NCBI GenBank assembly: GCA_937969495.1
Contig: CALBVY010000013.1
Span: 33,588 to 97,587 of the forward strand
From: an uncultured Verrucomicrobiales bacterium
GTDB lineage: Bacteria > Verrucomicrobiota > Verrucomicrobiia > Verrucomicrobiales > Akkermansiaceae
Length of the DNA stretch: 64,000 nucleotides
Direction: 5' to 3'
The position numbers and the translations under genes were made by a program. Numbering within the stretch: the first letter of the stretch is position 1; every line of letters starts with the position of its first letter. Under the pieces are notes generated by a model. The model was not told the origin of the DNA. It searched no databases and worked only from the letters and a program-made list of their open reading frames with translations. This document shows, piece after piece, positions 29,533 to 39,384 of the stretch.

Positions 29533-30807
29533 ATGCTTGATATCAAAGCCATTCGCGAAGACGCAGACACCATCAAAAAACGCTTAGCCACCCGTGGTGG
29601 TGATTCTCACACCCTCATTCCAGAGCTTCTTGCCTGTGATGAGGTACGCCGCCACGCAGAAACGCTAAAACAAAACCTGCAATCAGAGCGCAAGCAGCTA
29701 TCCAAACAAATCGGTACCCTTATCTCCCAAAGTAAAGCCGATGAGGTGGAGACCATTAAAGAACAAGTTCGCATAATCGGTGAGAGAATTTCTCAACTTG
29801 ATGAGGAAAGCGAAACCAACGATACCCGTATGACGGAGCTACTGATGAGTGTTCCTAATATTCCTCACGCAGACTGCCCAATCGGTAACGACGAAGAGGC
29901 TAACCCTGAAATCCGCATATGGGGTGAGAAACCAGCAATAAACGAACCACTGGATCATGTGGCACTGGCAGAAAAACATGGCCTGATCAGCTTCGAAGAT
30001 GGCACACGTATCACCGGCTCTGGCTTTGTCGTGTATCGAGGTAAAGGCGCGCGCCTCGAACGCGCACTTATTCAGTTTTTACTCAATACACAGAGCGAAG
30101 AACACGGCTACGAGGAAGTCAATGTGCCTCATCTTATTAAACGCGAATGTATGGAGGGCACTGGCCAGCTTCCTAAATTCGAGGATGATATGTATGGCAT
30201 CGAGGAGAACACACTCTTCCTCGCGCCTACAGCAGAGGTTCCAGTTACCAATCTCTACCGTGACACCCTTCTTAAAAACGATGATTTACCGGTAAAATTA
30301 ACCGCTTACACACCATGCTTCCGTCGCGAGGCTGGCAGTGCTGGACGAGATAACCGCGGTATCATCCGGATGCACCAGTTTGATAAAGTGGAGCTCGTAC
30401 AAATTGTGCATCCAGAAAAATCCCTCGAAATGTTAGAAGAGCTCACCGGACATGCAGAAGCTATTCTTCAGAAGCTAGGGCTGCACTACCGTGTGATCGA
30501 GCTCTGCACAGGCGATATTGGATTTTCATCTACGAAGACTTATGACATCGAAGTCTGGTCACCAGGGCAAAATAAATATTTAGAGGTCTCTTCTTGCTCA
30601 AACTTTGGTGACTACCAAGCACGCCGGATGAAACTCCGCTACAAAGACACCGATGGTAAAAACCACATGTGTCATACCTTGAACGGCTCCGGCACAGCTC
30701 TCCCACGGCTCTTTGTGGCACTCATCGAGCAGTACCAACAAGCAGATGGCAGCATCCTCATTCCAGAGGTATTGGCTCCCTATTTCGGCGCAGAAAAAAT
30801 TGGCTAA
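29533..30807 (+). CDS. serS: Seryl-tRNA synthetase
   Basis: MLDIKAIREDADTIKKRLATRGG N-terminus; TAEVPVTNLYRD, FRREAGSAGRDNRGIIRMHQFDKVE, SSCSNFGDYQARRM. Confidence 0.98.
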   Translation: MLDIKAIREDADTIKKRLATRGGDSHTLIPELLACDEVRRHAETLKQNLQSERKQLSKQIGTLISQSKADEVETIKEQVRIIGERISQLDEESETNDTRMTELLMSVPNIPHADCPIGNDEEANPEIRIWGEKPAINEPLDHVALAEKHGLISFEDGTRITGSGFVVYRGKGARLERALIQFLLNTQSEEHGYEEVNVPHLIKRECMEGTGQLPKFEDDMYGIEENTLFLAPTAEVPVTNLYRDTLLKNDDLPVKLTAYTPCFRREAGSAGRDNRGIIRMHQFDKVELVQIVHPEKSLEMLEELTGHAEAILQKLGLHYRVIELCTGDIGFSSTKTYDIEVWSPGQNKYLEVSSCSNFGDYQARRMKLRYKDTDGKNHMCHTLNGSGTALPRLFVALIEQYQQADGSILIPEVLAPYFGAEKIG

Positions 30808-30821
30808 AAGGTAATCCGCCT

Positions 30822-31862
30822 ATGCCCAATGGCCCCCAAAAACCCCCAGCTAAAAAACACCCCTTGCAGCACAAGCGGGCGTTTCAGACAGCACTGGTGC
30901 AATGGTTTGAAACCAAAGGAAAAGATTATCCATGGCGTAGAACAACGGATCCTTGGCCGATCCTTGTCTCCGAGATCATGCTGCAGCAAACACAGGTTGC
31001 TACCGTCTTAGGGAAAGGCCACTACACCCGCTTCATGGCACTCTACCCCACCCCACGTGATATGGCAGAGGCCGCAGAACAGGAAATCCTTAAAGCATGG
31101 GAGGGACTAGGCTACTACCGCAGAGCGCGTAACCTACACGCAGCGGCCAAGGCAATCACTCGTGACCACCGTGGCATTTTCCCAAGGAAATATGAAGAAA
31201 TCCGAGCTCTTCCAGGTATTGGTCAATACACCGCTGGCGCCGTAGCCTCCTTTGCTTACAATGAGGCTCAGCCGATTGTGGATGCCAATGTCGCCCGTGT
31301 GTTTTCTCGATTATTTGATTTCCAAGAGCGGATTGATACCAGCGCTGGAAACAAACAGCTCTGGAAGTGGGCTACCGAGCTCGTCCCTGCAGAAAACCCA
31401 CGCGCATTCAACTCCGCCATCATGGAGTTAGGGCAACAACAATGCTCTAACAAATCACCAAACTGCACCACCTGCCCACTTCGCCGCTTCTGCCATTGCT
31501 CAGAGCCCACTACCCTTCCCATCAAAAAATCCGCCGCCAAGGTGACCAGAGTTGATGAGTTCGCACTCTTTACTCAGGACTCACACGGTAGAATCCTGCT
31601 GCAACAGGTGCAGAAAGGTGAGCGCAGAGAAGGTATGTGGTCGCTCCCGCGCCGCGAGCATGCTGAGACTTTGGACCTCCCCTTAGCTCTGAAAACAACC
31701 TACGCAATCACTCGCTATCAGGTCACCTTACGCGTATACGCCGACAGCAACATGCCGCGCTCTACCCGCCAACACGAATCTTGGCACCTACTCGATGACT
31801 TAGAGAGTCTACCCATGCCAAGCCCTGATCGCAGAGCATTGGAGAGTATCCTCGAAGGCTGA
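30822..31862 (+). CDS. mutY: A/G-specific adenine glycosylase
   Basis: YPWRRTTDPWPILVSEIMLQQTQVATV, LPGIGQYTAGAVASFAY, CX6CX2CX5C Fe-S motif (CSNKSPNCTTCPLRRFC). Confidence 0.97.
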   Translation: MPNGPQKPPAKKHPLQHKRAFQTALVQWFETKGKDYPWRRTTDPWPILVSEIMLQQTQVATVLGKGHYTRFMALYPTPRDMAEAAEQEILKAWEGLGYYRRARNLHAAAKAITRDHRGIFPRKYEEIRALPGIGQYTAGAVASFAYNEAQPIVDANVARVFSRLFDFQERIDTSAGNKQLWKWATELVPAENPRAFNSAIMELGQQQCSNKSPNCTTCPLRRFCHCSEPTTLPIKKSAAKVTRVDEFALFTQDSHGRILLQQVQKGERREGMWSLPRREHAETLDLPLALKTTYAITRYQVTLRVYADSNMPRSTRQHESWHLLDDLESLPMPSPDRRALESILEG

Positions 31863-31946
31863 AGGCTTTTTAAAATCCAAGAAAACCCGCATCCCCCACG
31901 CATCTATTCCTTGCTTATCTCCGCTAGATTAATGATCCTCTAGCGC

Positions 31947-32825
31947 GTGATACACAAGGCTTTCATCCTCGGCGCTGGACTCGGCACACGCCTACGCCCA
32001 CTTACCCATGTTCTCCCCAAACCATTGGTACCTATTTTTCATGAGCCTATGGCAAACTACGCCCTTAGACACTGCCAGGCAGCTGGGGTCTCAGAATTTG
32101 CCATTAATACCCACCACCTCCCCGAGTCCTGGCATGCCACCTACCCTGAGAGTAAGTTCAACGGCTGCTCTTTGCATTTTTTCCACGAAAAAATATTATT
32201 AGAAACAGGTGGAGGCATCCAGAACATTGCCAGCTTCATCGGTAATGACCCTCTACTTATCTATAATGGCGATATCTTAACCAACATCGATATCCACCAG
32301 CTTATCCACCAGCACAAGCAGTCTGGTGATCTCGCCACACTAGCACTTCGTTCATCGGGTGAAAACTGTAACGTCAGCATCTCTGGCAACAAGGTCTCTG
32401 ATATGCGAAACATCCTCAGTGAATCACCCGGCACCCATCAATTCACTGGTATTTACTGCATTCAGCCAGAGATTCTCCAGCTCATTCCACCCCATGAAGT
32501 GGTCTCTGTGGTTCCGGCATTCATCGAGCTAATCAAGACAGAAAAGCTCGGAGCCATCGTCCTTGATGAGGGCGATTGGTTCGATATTGGAAATCCACAA
32601 GCCTACCGTGAAATCCACGCTCACATGCGTAACCAGCGTGAAGACGCCATCCACCCAGAAGCCCGCATTCACCCTGATGCCTCAGTTTGTCAAAAGACAT
32701 GTATTATCGGCCCCCACGTAGAAGTTCAAGCTGGAGCATGCTTGAAAAATACGATCGTCTGGCCGGGAGTCCATATCCCAGCGAACACTCAGGCCGATGG
32801 CCAGATCCTCACGGGAGAAAATTAA
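31947..32825 (+). CDS. Sugar-1-phosphate nucleotidyltransferase, MurU-like
   Basis: FILGAGLGTRLRPLTHVLPKPLVPI; GTG start; adjacent AmgK-like kinase. Confidence 0.85.
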   Translation: MIHKAFILGAGLGTRLRPLTHVLPKPLVPIFHEPMANYALRHCQAAGVSEFAINTHHLPESWHATYPESKFNGCSLHFFHEKILLETGGGIQNIASFIGNDPLLIYNGDILTNIDIHQLIHQHKQSGDLATLALRSSGENCNVSISGNKVSDMRNILSESPGTHQFTGIYCIQPEILQLIPPHEVVSVVPAFIELIKTEKLGAIVLDEGDWFDIGNPQAYREIHAHMRNQREDAIHPEARIHPDASVCQKTCIIGPHVEVQAGACLKNTIVWPGVHIPANTQADGQILTGEN

Positions 32826-32875
32826 CCATTGAAACACAGTCCGTTTTCTGAAATCTCCAAGCACCATTATCCGTC

Positions 32876-33835
32876 ATGCCAGCCGACACTCTTCTCACCG
32901 CCATCCGCACCCACCTTGATCTTAGCCCCAGGCACTCCTGCGTCATCGAGCCTATCACCAAAGGAGCCTCCGGGCGCACAATCGTCAGACTCAAAGCGGA
33001 GGGCTACCCCACCTACATCGGGATCCACTACACCATGGATCGCAAAGACAATGCCAACTACATGCCAGTGTCTGAGTTTCTCACCGAAGCTGGATTTAAT
33101 GTACCAGAAGTCATCTATGATAACCCTGGCAGACGAGTAGCATTGGTAGAAGACCTCGGAGATATTGACCTCCTCAGTATGAAGGACGAACCCTGGAAAA
33201 AACGCGAACCTATCTACCGCTCCGCTTTCGAGCAGTTGGATAAACTTTTCTACACCCGAGCACCCAAAGACTTAGAATTCCAGCCCCCATTCGATGAAGC
33301 ACTCTACCGCTGGGAGCAAGATTACTTTTTTGATCAAGTAGCCGATGAACACCTCGGCATGAATCCCGCCATCGTGGATGAACTCTCCGAGCACCCAGCG
33401 CTAGCACAAATGGCTAAAGACCTAGGCGCCTCCTCACGGAACCTTGTGCACCGTGATTTCCAATCTCAGAACATCATCGCAAATAGTGGTAAAGCCTGGC
33501 TTATCGATTTCCAAGGTATGCGTAGAGGCCGACAGGAGTACGATCTTGCCTCCCTGATCTATGATCCATACATGAACCACTCCGCGGAAGAACGCCAAAA
33601 GCTCATTGAGCTCTGGGAAGATGTCTCTGAAGAAGAACCCATCGCACCCATCCTACAAAAATGTGCCACCCAACGTCTTATGCAGGCAATGGGCGCTTAC
33701 GCAAAAATTGGTCGTCAACCACACCAAGAATGGTTCCTCCAGCACCTCCCTACCGCAGCAAACCTTCTGCGCGAGGTCATCGCAGGCTCTGATCTTGAAG
33801 AACCACTGCTACCTGTGTTAGATGAGCTAAGTTAG
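32876..33835 (+). CDS. APH-family sugar kinase, AmgK-like
   Basis: LVHRDFQSQNII and WLIDFQGMRRGRQEYDLASLIYDPY. Confidence 0.85.
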   Translation: MPADTLLTAIRTHLDLSPRHSCVIEPITKGASGRTIVRLKAEGYPTYIGIHYTMDRKDNANYMPVSEFLTEAGFNVPEVIYDNPGRRVALVEDLGDIDLLSMKDEPWKKREPIYRSAFEQLDKLFYTRAPKDLEFQPPFDEALYRWEQDYFFDQVADEHLGMNPAIVDELSEHPALAQMAKDLGASSRNLVHRDFQSQNIIANSGKAWLIDFQGMRRGRQEYDLASLIYDPYMNHSAEERQKLIELWEDVSEEEPIAPILQKCATQRLMQAMGAYAKIGRQPHQEWFLQHLPTAANLLREVIAGSDLEEPLLPVLDELS

Positions 33836-33883
33836 TAAACTCTGCGGATGCCGCCAACCACCCCGCCATGACGTGCGGCACTT

Positions 33884-35284
33884 ATGATGACCCATCCTCC
33901 AGAGACAGCAGATCTTGCTACGCTTGCTGAGAAACATAGCCAGCCCAAGAGCCCCTATAAGATGCGCTCCTATCTAGCGCTATTCCTGCTCACCATGATG
34001 GCTGGGCTAGCGGTTATTTTCTATGGCCACCGTGTCCGTTTGATCCATGACGTTGACATAGCTTGCATCAAAGCGGCAGCTCCATCGGAAGGGCGGCTTT
34101 ATCTGCTAGATGAAAAGTCTCAAGTTATCACCTCCCATCTTCTCACCCAGCAGCCTGATAAAAGCCGGAAATTTAAACTCATCACCATCACCGATGATCC
34201 GGATCAAATCTACGAACGCACCCCCCCATCCCCCCTCGACTACGCAGTCATACTCCACAGACTCCATCACCAAGGTGCAGAGAATATCGTCATAAACACT
34301 CAGTTAACCTGGGATGGCGACCTAGGAATAACAGCCACCGCGCTGAGCAATAAGCTAGCTGAATTCACCAATGCCAATATCTCACTCAACCTAACAAGAG
34401 GTGCCGCCACCCACGAGCTCCCCGAAGCACTACAGCAGAGCATCATTCCCTTTTCCAACGTCAGTGGCAACGTCAAGCTTCTCCCAGTGGTCAATCAAGT
34501 CACTCCCCCCAACGCATTATCAAACACAGGCAAAACACGCGCTGGATTTAGTAAAATAGAAAGCATCCCAGAGACCACCGATGTCATCCCCATGATTTGC
34601 GTCTGGCAGGACAAAGGCATCGTGCCGTCCATAGAGCTCTTAGCCATAATGACTGCGCATCAGATCAACCCTGATCAAGTCATCATCCACTGCGGTAAAT
34701 ATATCCAGCTAGGACATGATGGCCCAGTGATCCCCATCAGCAAGTTCGGAGAAATCAGTTTTTCATCATCCGCTCATCAACTCAAAATCACCTCCACCAC
34801 CGCAGCGGAAAATCTCATTACACGGGTAGATACAGAAAAAGCACCCACACCCGCAGATACCGATGTTTATCTCATCCACGCCGTCGGAGAAAAAACCAAA
34901 GCCACCAATGCCATCTCAGCTGAGCGACTTGCAGCCATGGTACACTGGTCACAGTTTTCCCCAACACCAGCACCAGGAAAATCTATTCAGTATCAAAGAC
35001 TCCCACTCTGGGCAGACATCATCATCATCTTTGATATCGCCCTAGCAGCGTGGTTTTTCGCCAGTCTATCACGTGGCAATCGCCACCTCACCTTTGCTCT
35101 GACAGCCTTACTCACATTCCCCCTACTCATCTCCATCATGGAAGTCACTCAACACTGGTTTAGCATATCAGCTCCTCTGGCAGCCATCATCATGGCATGG
35201 CTAACCCTCCTCCCAAGGAAGAAAAACACACACCCTATAGAAGAATACAGCAACACCAATCCCAAACCTATAATCAGCGAGTAG
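33884..35284 (+). CDS. Membrane protein with CHASE2-like extracytoplasmic domain
   Basis: N-terminal TM, PLDYAVILHRLHHQGAENIVINTQLTW segment, C-terminal TM helices, no output domain. Confidence 0.5.
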   Translation: MMTHPPETADLATLAEKHSQPKSPYKMRSYLALFLLTMMAGLAVIFYGHRVRLIHDVDIACIKAAAPSEGRLYLLDEKSQVITSHLLTQQPDKSRKFKLITITDDPDQIYERTPPSPLDYAVILHRLHHQGAENIVINTQLTWDGDLGITATALSNKLAEFTNANISLNLTRGAATHELPEALQQSIIPFSNVSGNVKLLPVVNQVTPPNALSNTGKTRAGFSKIESIPETTDVIPMICVWQDKGIVPSIELLAIMTAHQINPDQVIIHCGKYIQLGHDGPVIPISKFGEISFSSSAHQLKITSTTAAENLITRVDTEKAPTPADTDVYLIHAVGEKTKATNAISAERLAAMVHWSQFSPTPAPGKSIQYQRLPLWADIIIIFDIALAAWFFASLSRGNRHLTFALTALLTFPLLISIMEVTQHWFSISAPLAAIIMAWLTLLPRKKNTHPIEEYSNTNPKPIISE

Positions 35285-35330
35285 ATGACATTTGGTTTGG
35301 CATTTATTATTTGCAGTTTAGATAAGTAAC

Positions 35331-36209
35331 ATGTCTCTGGACGATACCATCAATAAAGCTTCTGTTCTCATCGAGGCTCTTCCCTATTTACAATCATTCC
35401 GTGGCCATACCTTTCTCATTAAAATGGGGGGATCTGCCATGGAAGATCCTGAACTGGTAAAAAAAGTGATGCGCGACATCGTCTTTATGGAAGTCGCAGG
35501 GATTAATCCTGTGGTTGTCCACGGTGGAGGCAAAGCCATCTCCGCCGCCATGGAAGCAGCTGGCCTTCAGGCACAATTTATCGGCGGCTTTCGCGTCACC
35601 ACTCCTGAGGCAATTAAAATTGTAGAAGAAACTCTCTCCGGCACCATCAACTCTGGCCTCGTTAGCATGCTCATGGAATTAGGAGGAAAAGCCCAAGGAA
35701 TCCCTGGCTCAGAGGTCTTTATTGGGCGGCGTATTCAAGCCTCAAATGATCATGGCGAAAAAGTGGATATCGGAAGAGTTGGCGAAGCTATCCACTGCCG
35801 CTTGGATGAGATACGGAGCTGTATTACCTCAGAAACAGTCCCCGTCATTTCCCCCTTAGCCGCGGAAGAAGATAGCGCTAAACCACTCAACGTAAATGCA
35901 GACCTCGCCGCCGCTTGCTTAGCCAAGGCCTTGAAAGTTTCTAAGCTAATTTACCTCTCTGATGTCCCCGGCGTATTATCAGATCGTAATAATCCCAATA
36001 GCCTGATCCCCTCAATTAATCGCTCAGCAGCTAGTGAACTGGTAAAAGATGGCACCATTGCTGGAGGTATGCTGCCTAAGATCAATTCTGCTCTCGATGC
36101 CCTCGCTAGTGGCGTCGAGAAAGTTCACTTCATCGATGGACGTATGCCCCATTCATTACTTTTGGAAATCTTTACCCGATCCGGTATCGGCACCGAGATC
36201 ACCAATTAG
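35331..36209 (+). CDS. argB: Acetylglutamate kinase
   Basis: FLIKMGGSAMEDPELVKKVMRDIVFMEVAGINPVVVHGGGKAIS; GIGTEI C-terminus. Confidence 0.97.
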   Translation: MSLDDTINKASVLIEALPYLQSFRGHTFLIKMGGSAMEDPELVKKVMRDIVFMEVAGINPVVVHGGGKAISAAMEAAGLQAQFIGGFRVTTPEAIKIVEETLSGTINSGLVSMLMELGGKAQGIPGSEVFIGRRIQASNDHGEKVDIGRVGEAIHCRLDEIRSCITSETVPVISPLAAEEDSAKPLNVNADLAAACLAKALKVSKLIYLSDVPGVLSDRNNPNSLIPSINRSAASELVKDGTIAGGMLPKINSALDALASGVEKVHFIDGRMPHSLLLEIFTRSGIGTEITN

Positions 36210-37348
36210 AGCTGCGCAGGAGCCATCAGGGAAAAATACCAGTCCCAAACCTGCCACCCAAAAAAGATCCAAGCAAAGCCACCAAAGGCAAGACTAGGAC
36301 CAAAGGGTAACCTCTGCCCAAATCCCATACGCCCTAAAATAGCTAGGAAAATACTAAATAAACAGGCGGCGAAAACAGTGAATAACACAGACTGCCACCC
36401 TAGACAGGCACCTAACATTCCCATCAAATAAACATCACCCATCCCCATGGCTTCACGCGGAATCACCACCTTACGGGCTTTTCCACTCAGTGATTGAAGA
36501 TCTTCGATACCGATGGTTTTCCCCTTTAGTTCAATGGTGGTACCTTTAATGATTAAACTCTTTGCTTTAACCTTTTCCCCATCCACACGAAAGCCACTGC
36601 CTTCAATAATCAGCTGATCACTATCGCGATAAAACAGGTCTGACCACCCATAGGCCTCACCATTGATGACAAAACACAACTCCTGCTGGCTCTCTTCCCC
36701 ATCATCCGCAGGCTCACGCAAAAACCACTCTACGGATTCGGCAAATTCCATGTTTTTTTTACCAAACGCCATCTTTCCCAGAAGCACGACAAGCCACAGA
36801 CCCACAAAACCTGCGAGAAACCCAATACCACACTTTACCAGCCCATCCACCCAACCATCCGCACGTAAATGATACTGGATAAACACCCCACCTAGCACCC
36901 CCAGAGCTGTGCCCAGCCACGTCACTTGTAAAGGAATCACCATCAGCTCTGCATCTACAAAAACCACCACCACTAACAACGCCATCAATACCATATAAAA
37001 CATCGCTACCACTGGACTATCAGCGAATTCCGTCCACATCAGCACAAAGAGCAAGGCCGTAACAAGCTCCACAATAAAGTAACGGAACGGTATCCGGCAC
37101 TTACACTCCGCACATTTCCCACCCTGCACCAGCCAGGTTATTAGAGGTAAATTCCGATACCATGGAATGTCTTTATTACACACCGGACAAAACGAACGCT
37201 TAGGCACATTCACCGAAAGCCCACGCGGCAATCGATAGATAGCCACATTTAAAAAAGAGCCCACACAAGCACCCAACACCAATGCAGAAATAACAAATAA
37301 AGGGTGCTGCCAATTCACCATCTGCATATTCTCAAAAAAAGTAGGCAT
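36206..37348 (-). CDS. Prepilin peptidase (type IV leader peptidase)
   Basis: GACVGSFLNVAIYRLPRG, CPVCNKDIPWYRNLPLITWLVQGGKCAECKCRI, GMGDVYLMGMLGACLGW; ORF start extended in track, likely ATG 37348 or 37321. Confidence 0.92.
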   Translation of the reverse strand: MPTFFENMQMVNWQHPLFVISALVLGACVGSFLNVAIYRLPRGLSVNVPKRSFCPVCNKDIPWYRNLPLITWLVQGGKCAECKCRIPFRYFIVELVTALLFVLMWTEFADSPVVAMFYMVLMALLVVVVFVDAELMVIPLQVTWLGTALGVLGGVFIQYHLRADGWVDGLVKCGIGFLAGFVGLWLVVLLGKMAFGKKNMEFAESVEWFLREPADDGEESQQELCFVINGEAYGWSDLFYRDSDQLIIEGSGFRVDGEKVKAKSLIIKGTTIELKGKTIGIEDLQSLSGKARKVVIPREAMGMGDVYLMGMLGACLGWQSVLFTVFAACLFSIFLAILGRMGFGQRLPFGPSLAFGGFAWIFFGWQVWDWYFSLMAPAQL

Positions 37349-37419
37349 GCCCTGTATTAAACTTTCCCTCCTTAAATTCCAAATACCAAATACTATCAGT
37401 ACATTCATCTTGCTTCTTA

Positions 37420-37490
37420 AACCCAGATGATGCATTGGATTTTGAAAGAAATAACGACACCCCTCGAAATCTAAATGCACATTCTGGATT
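37420..37490. repeat. Inverted-repeat element, copy B
   Basis: AACCCAGATGATGCATTGGATTTTGAAAGAAAT...CGAAATCTAAATGCACATTCTGGATT, same arms as copy A at 10509-10687 without the inner hairpin. Confidence 0.7.
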
Positions 37491-37504
37491 AAAGTTTCAG
37501 TCTT

Positions 37505-38845
37505 ATGTCTACTCAACCAATGAGCGACCTTAAAACAACTGCCGTTGCCACCGCACAAAGGCTCATCAATGCTAATCACACCACCTACTTTGCTGGCGGC
37601 TGCGTGCGAGATCATTTGTTAGGGAAGAAACCCAAGGACTATGACATTGCCACCTCCGCCACACCTGATCAGGTACAAGCATTGTTCCCTAAATCAGACT
37701 CCATAGGAGCTCACTTTGGCGTTATTCTGGTTAAGGAAAAGGGATACGCCTTCGAAATCGCTACCTTCAGACATGACGGCTCTTATAAAGACGGACGCCA
37801 CCCGGAATCAGTTACATTCTCAAGCCCAGAAGAAGATGCTCACCGCCGTGATTTCACCGTAAACGGACTGTTCCAGCACCCGCTAACAGGAGAAATCATC
37901 GACCACGTGCACGGTCATGAAGATCTGGAAGCCAAAGCTCTCCGTGCCATCGGGAATCCATCTGACAGATTCCAGGAAGACGCCTTAAGGCTACTCCGGG
38001 CAATACGCTTCGCCACCGTACTTGACTTTCGTATAGAGACAGACACTTGGATAGCCATTCAGGAAAACTCTTTTTTGTTAGAAAAAATCAGCCCCGAACG
38101 TATCCGTGATGAGTTTACACGGATACTCACTACTAAGGAAAGAGCACGAGGGCTCGATCTCTTAACCAAAAGTGGGCTCATGCGCTACATCGTGCCAGAA
38201 ATCTATGATTTAATAGGCTGTGAACAACCTCCGCAATGGCACCCCGAGGGAGATGTCTATACCCATACTCGGATTATGTTGAATATGTTAGGATCTGAAG
38301 TCACCCCTGAGCTAGCGCTAGCAGTGTTACTCCATGATATCGCCAAGCCTGCTACCTACAGCTATGATAAAACAGAAGACCGAATTCGTTTCAATGGACA
38401 CGATCGCGTAGGAGCAGAAATGGCAGAGGCCATTTTACGCCGCCTAAGATACTCCAATAAAAGCATCGAGGACATCACTGCTATGGTTAGAAATCACATG
38501 AATTTCATGAACGTGCAGAACATGCGCACGGCAAAGGTGAAACGCTTCATGTCACGCCCTACCTTCGAACAGGAAATGGAACTACACCGTGTAGACTGTG
38601 CCAGCAGTAATGGGCTGACAGAAAACTATGATTTTCTCCGCACAAAGGAAAAGGAGTTCGCCGCAGAGCCACTTATCCCCCCTGCTTTAGTTACCGGCAA
38701 AGACTTAATTAAGTTTGGCCTCAAGCCAGGCCCCAAGTTTAAAGACATCCTCAATGACGTGCAAACAGAACAATTGGAAGGAAACTTAACAGACCGAGAA
38801 AGTGCCTTAGCGTTTGTGCGAGCTCAACTTGAGAACTGCAACTAA
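37505..38845 (+). CDS. CCA tRNA nucleotidyltransferase / poly(A) polymerase family
   Basis: TYFAGGCVRDHLLGKKPKDYDIATSATPDQV; RRDFTVNGLF; HD domain LHDIAKP. Confidence 0.9.
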   Translation: MSTQPMSDLKTTAVATAQRLINANHTTYFAGGCVRDHLLGKKPKDYDIATSATPDQVQALFPKSDSIGAHFGVILVKEKGYAFEIATFRHDGSYKDGRHPESVTFSSPEEDAHRRDFTVNGLFQHPLTGEIIDHVHGHEDLEAKALRAIGNPSDRFQEDALRLLRAIRFATVLDFRIETDTWIAIQENSFLLEKISPERIRDEFTRILTTKERARGLDLLTKSGLMRYIVPEIYDLIGCEQPPQWHPEGDVYTHTRIMLNMLGSEVTPELALAVLLHDIAKPATYSYDKTEDRIRFNGHDRVGAEMAEAILRRLRYSNKSIEDITAMVRNHMNFMNVQNMRTAKVKRFMSRPTFEQEMELHRVDCASSNGLTENYDFLRTKEKEFAAEPLIPPALVTGKDLIKFGLKPGPKFKDILNDVQTEQLEGNLTDRESALAFVRAQLENCN

Positions 38846-38850
38846 CAAAA

Positions 38851-39303
38851 TCAATCTTCCGCCTTATCTTTAAGCTCAGCAAGCACCTCAGACATATCAC
38901 GCAAATTATCCCAAACATGCTGAAGCACATAAATAGGAGCTTCCTGCCTAACTGCCAGTGCTAGACAATCACTAGGGCGGGCGTCAATTTCCACAATCTT
39001 ACGTTCCATAATCTCATTCTCGGCGTGAATAAACATACGGGCAAAAAAGACATCCCCCTCGACCTTCACAATCACCACGCGTTCAACTCTGGCACCAAAA
39101 GCATCTAATACCTGAGAAAAAAGGTCATGTGTCAATGGCCTAGGAGGCTTCACTCCTGACATCACCGCATTAATCGAGGCCCCAATAGCTGGCTCAATAT
39201 AAAACACGATAACCTTCTCACCATCACCCAAAAACACAGCACAACCTGCTGAGGTGGGCATCAACGCCACTGGCTCTACTCGAACTTTAGAAATATCAGA
39301 CAC
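38851..39303 (-). CDS. Bifunctional nuclease (DUF151) domain protein
   Basis: IDARPSDCLALAVRQEAPIYV motif. Confidence 0.88.
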   Translation of the reverse strand: MSDISKVRVEPVALMPTSAGCAVFLGDGEKVIVFYIEPAIGASINAVMSGVKPPRPLTHDLFSQVLDAFGARVERVVIVKVEGDVFFARMFIHAENEIMERKIVEIDARPSDCLALAVRQEAPIYVLQHVWDNLRDMSEVLAELKDKAED

Positions 39304-39384
39304 TTAAGGTGATACTATGCCTATCCATAAAAAGCGTCAACGCCCCTCAGTGATCTATTTAAAATAGTCAGTAATCATCATAGT

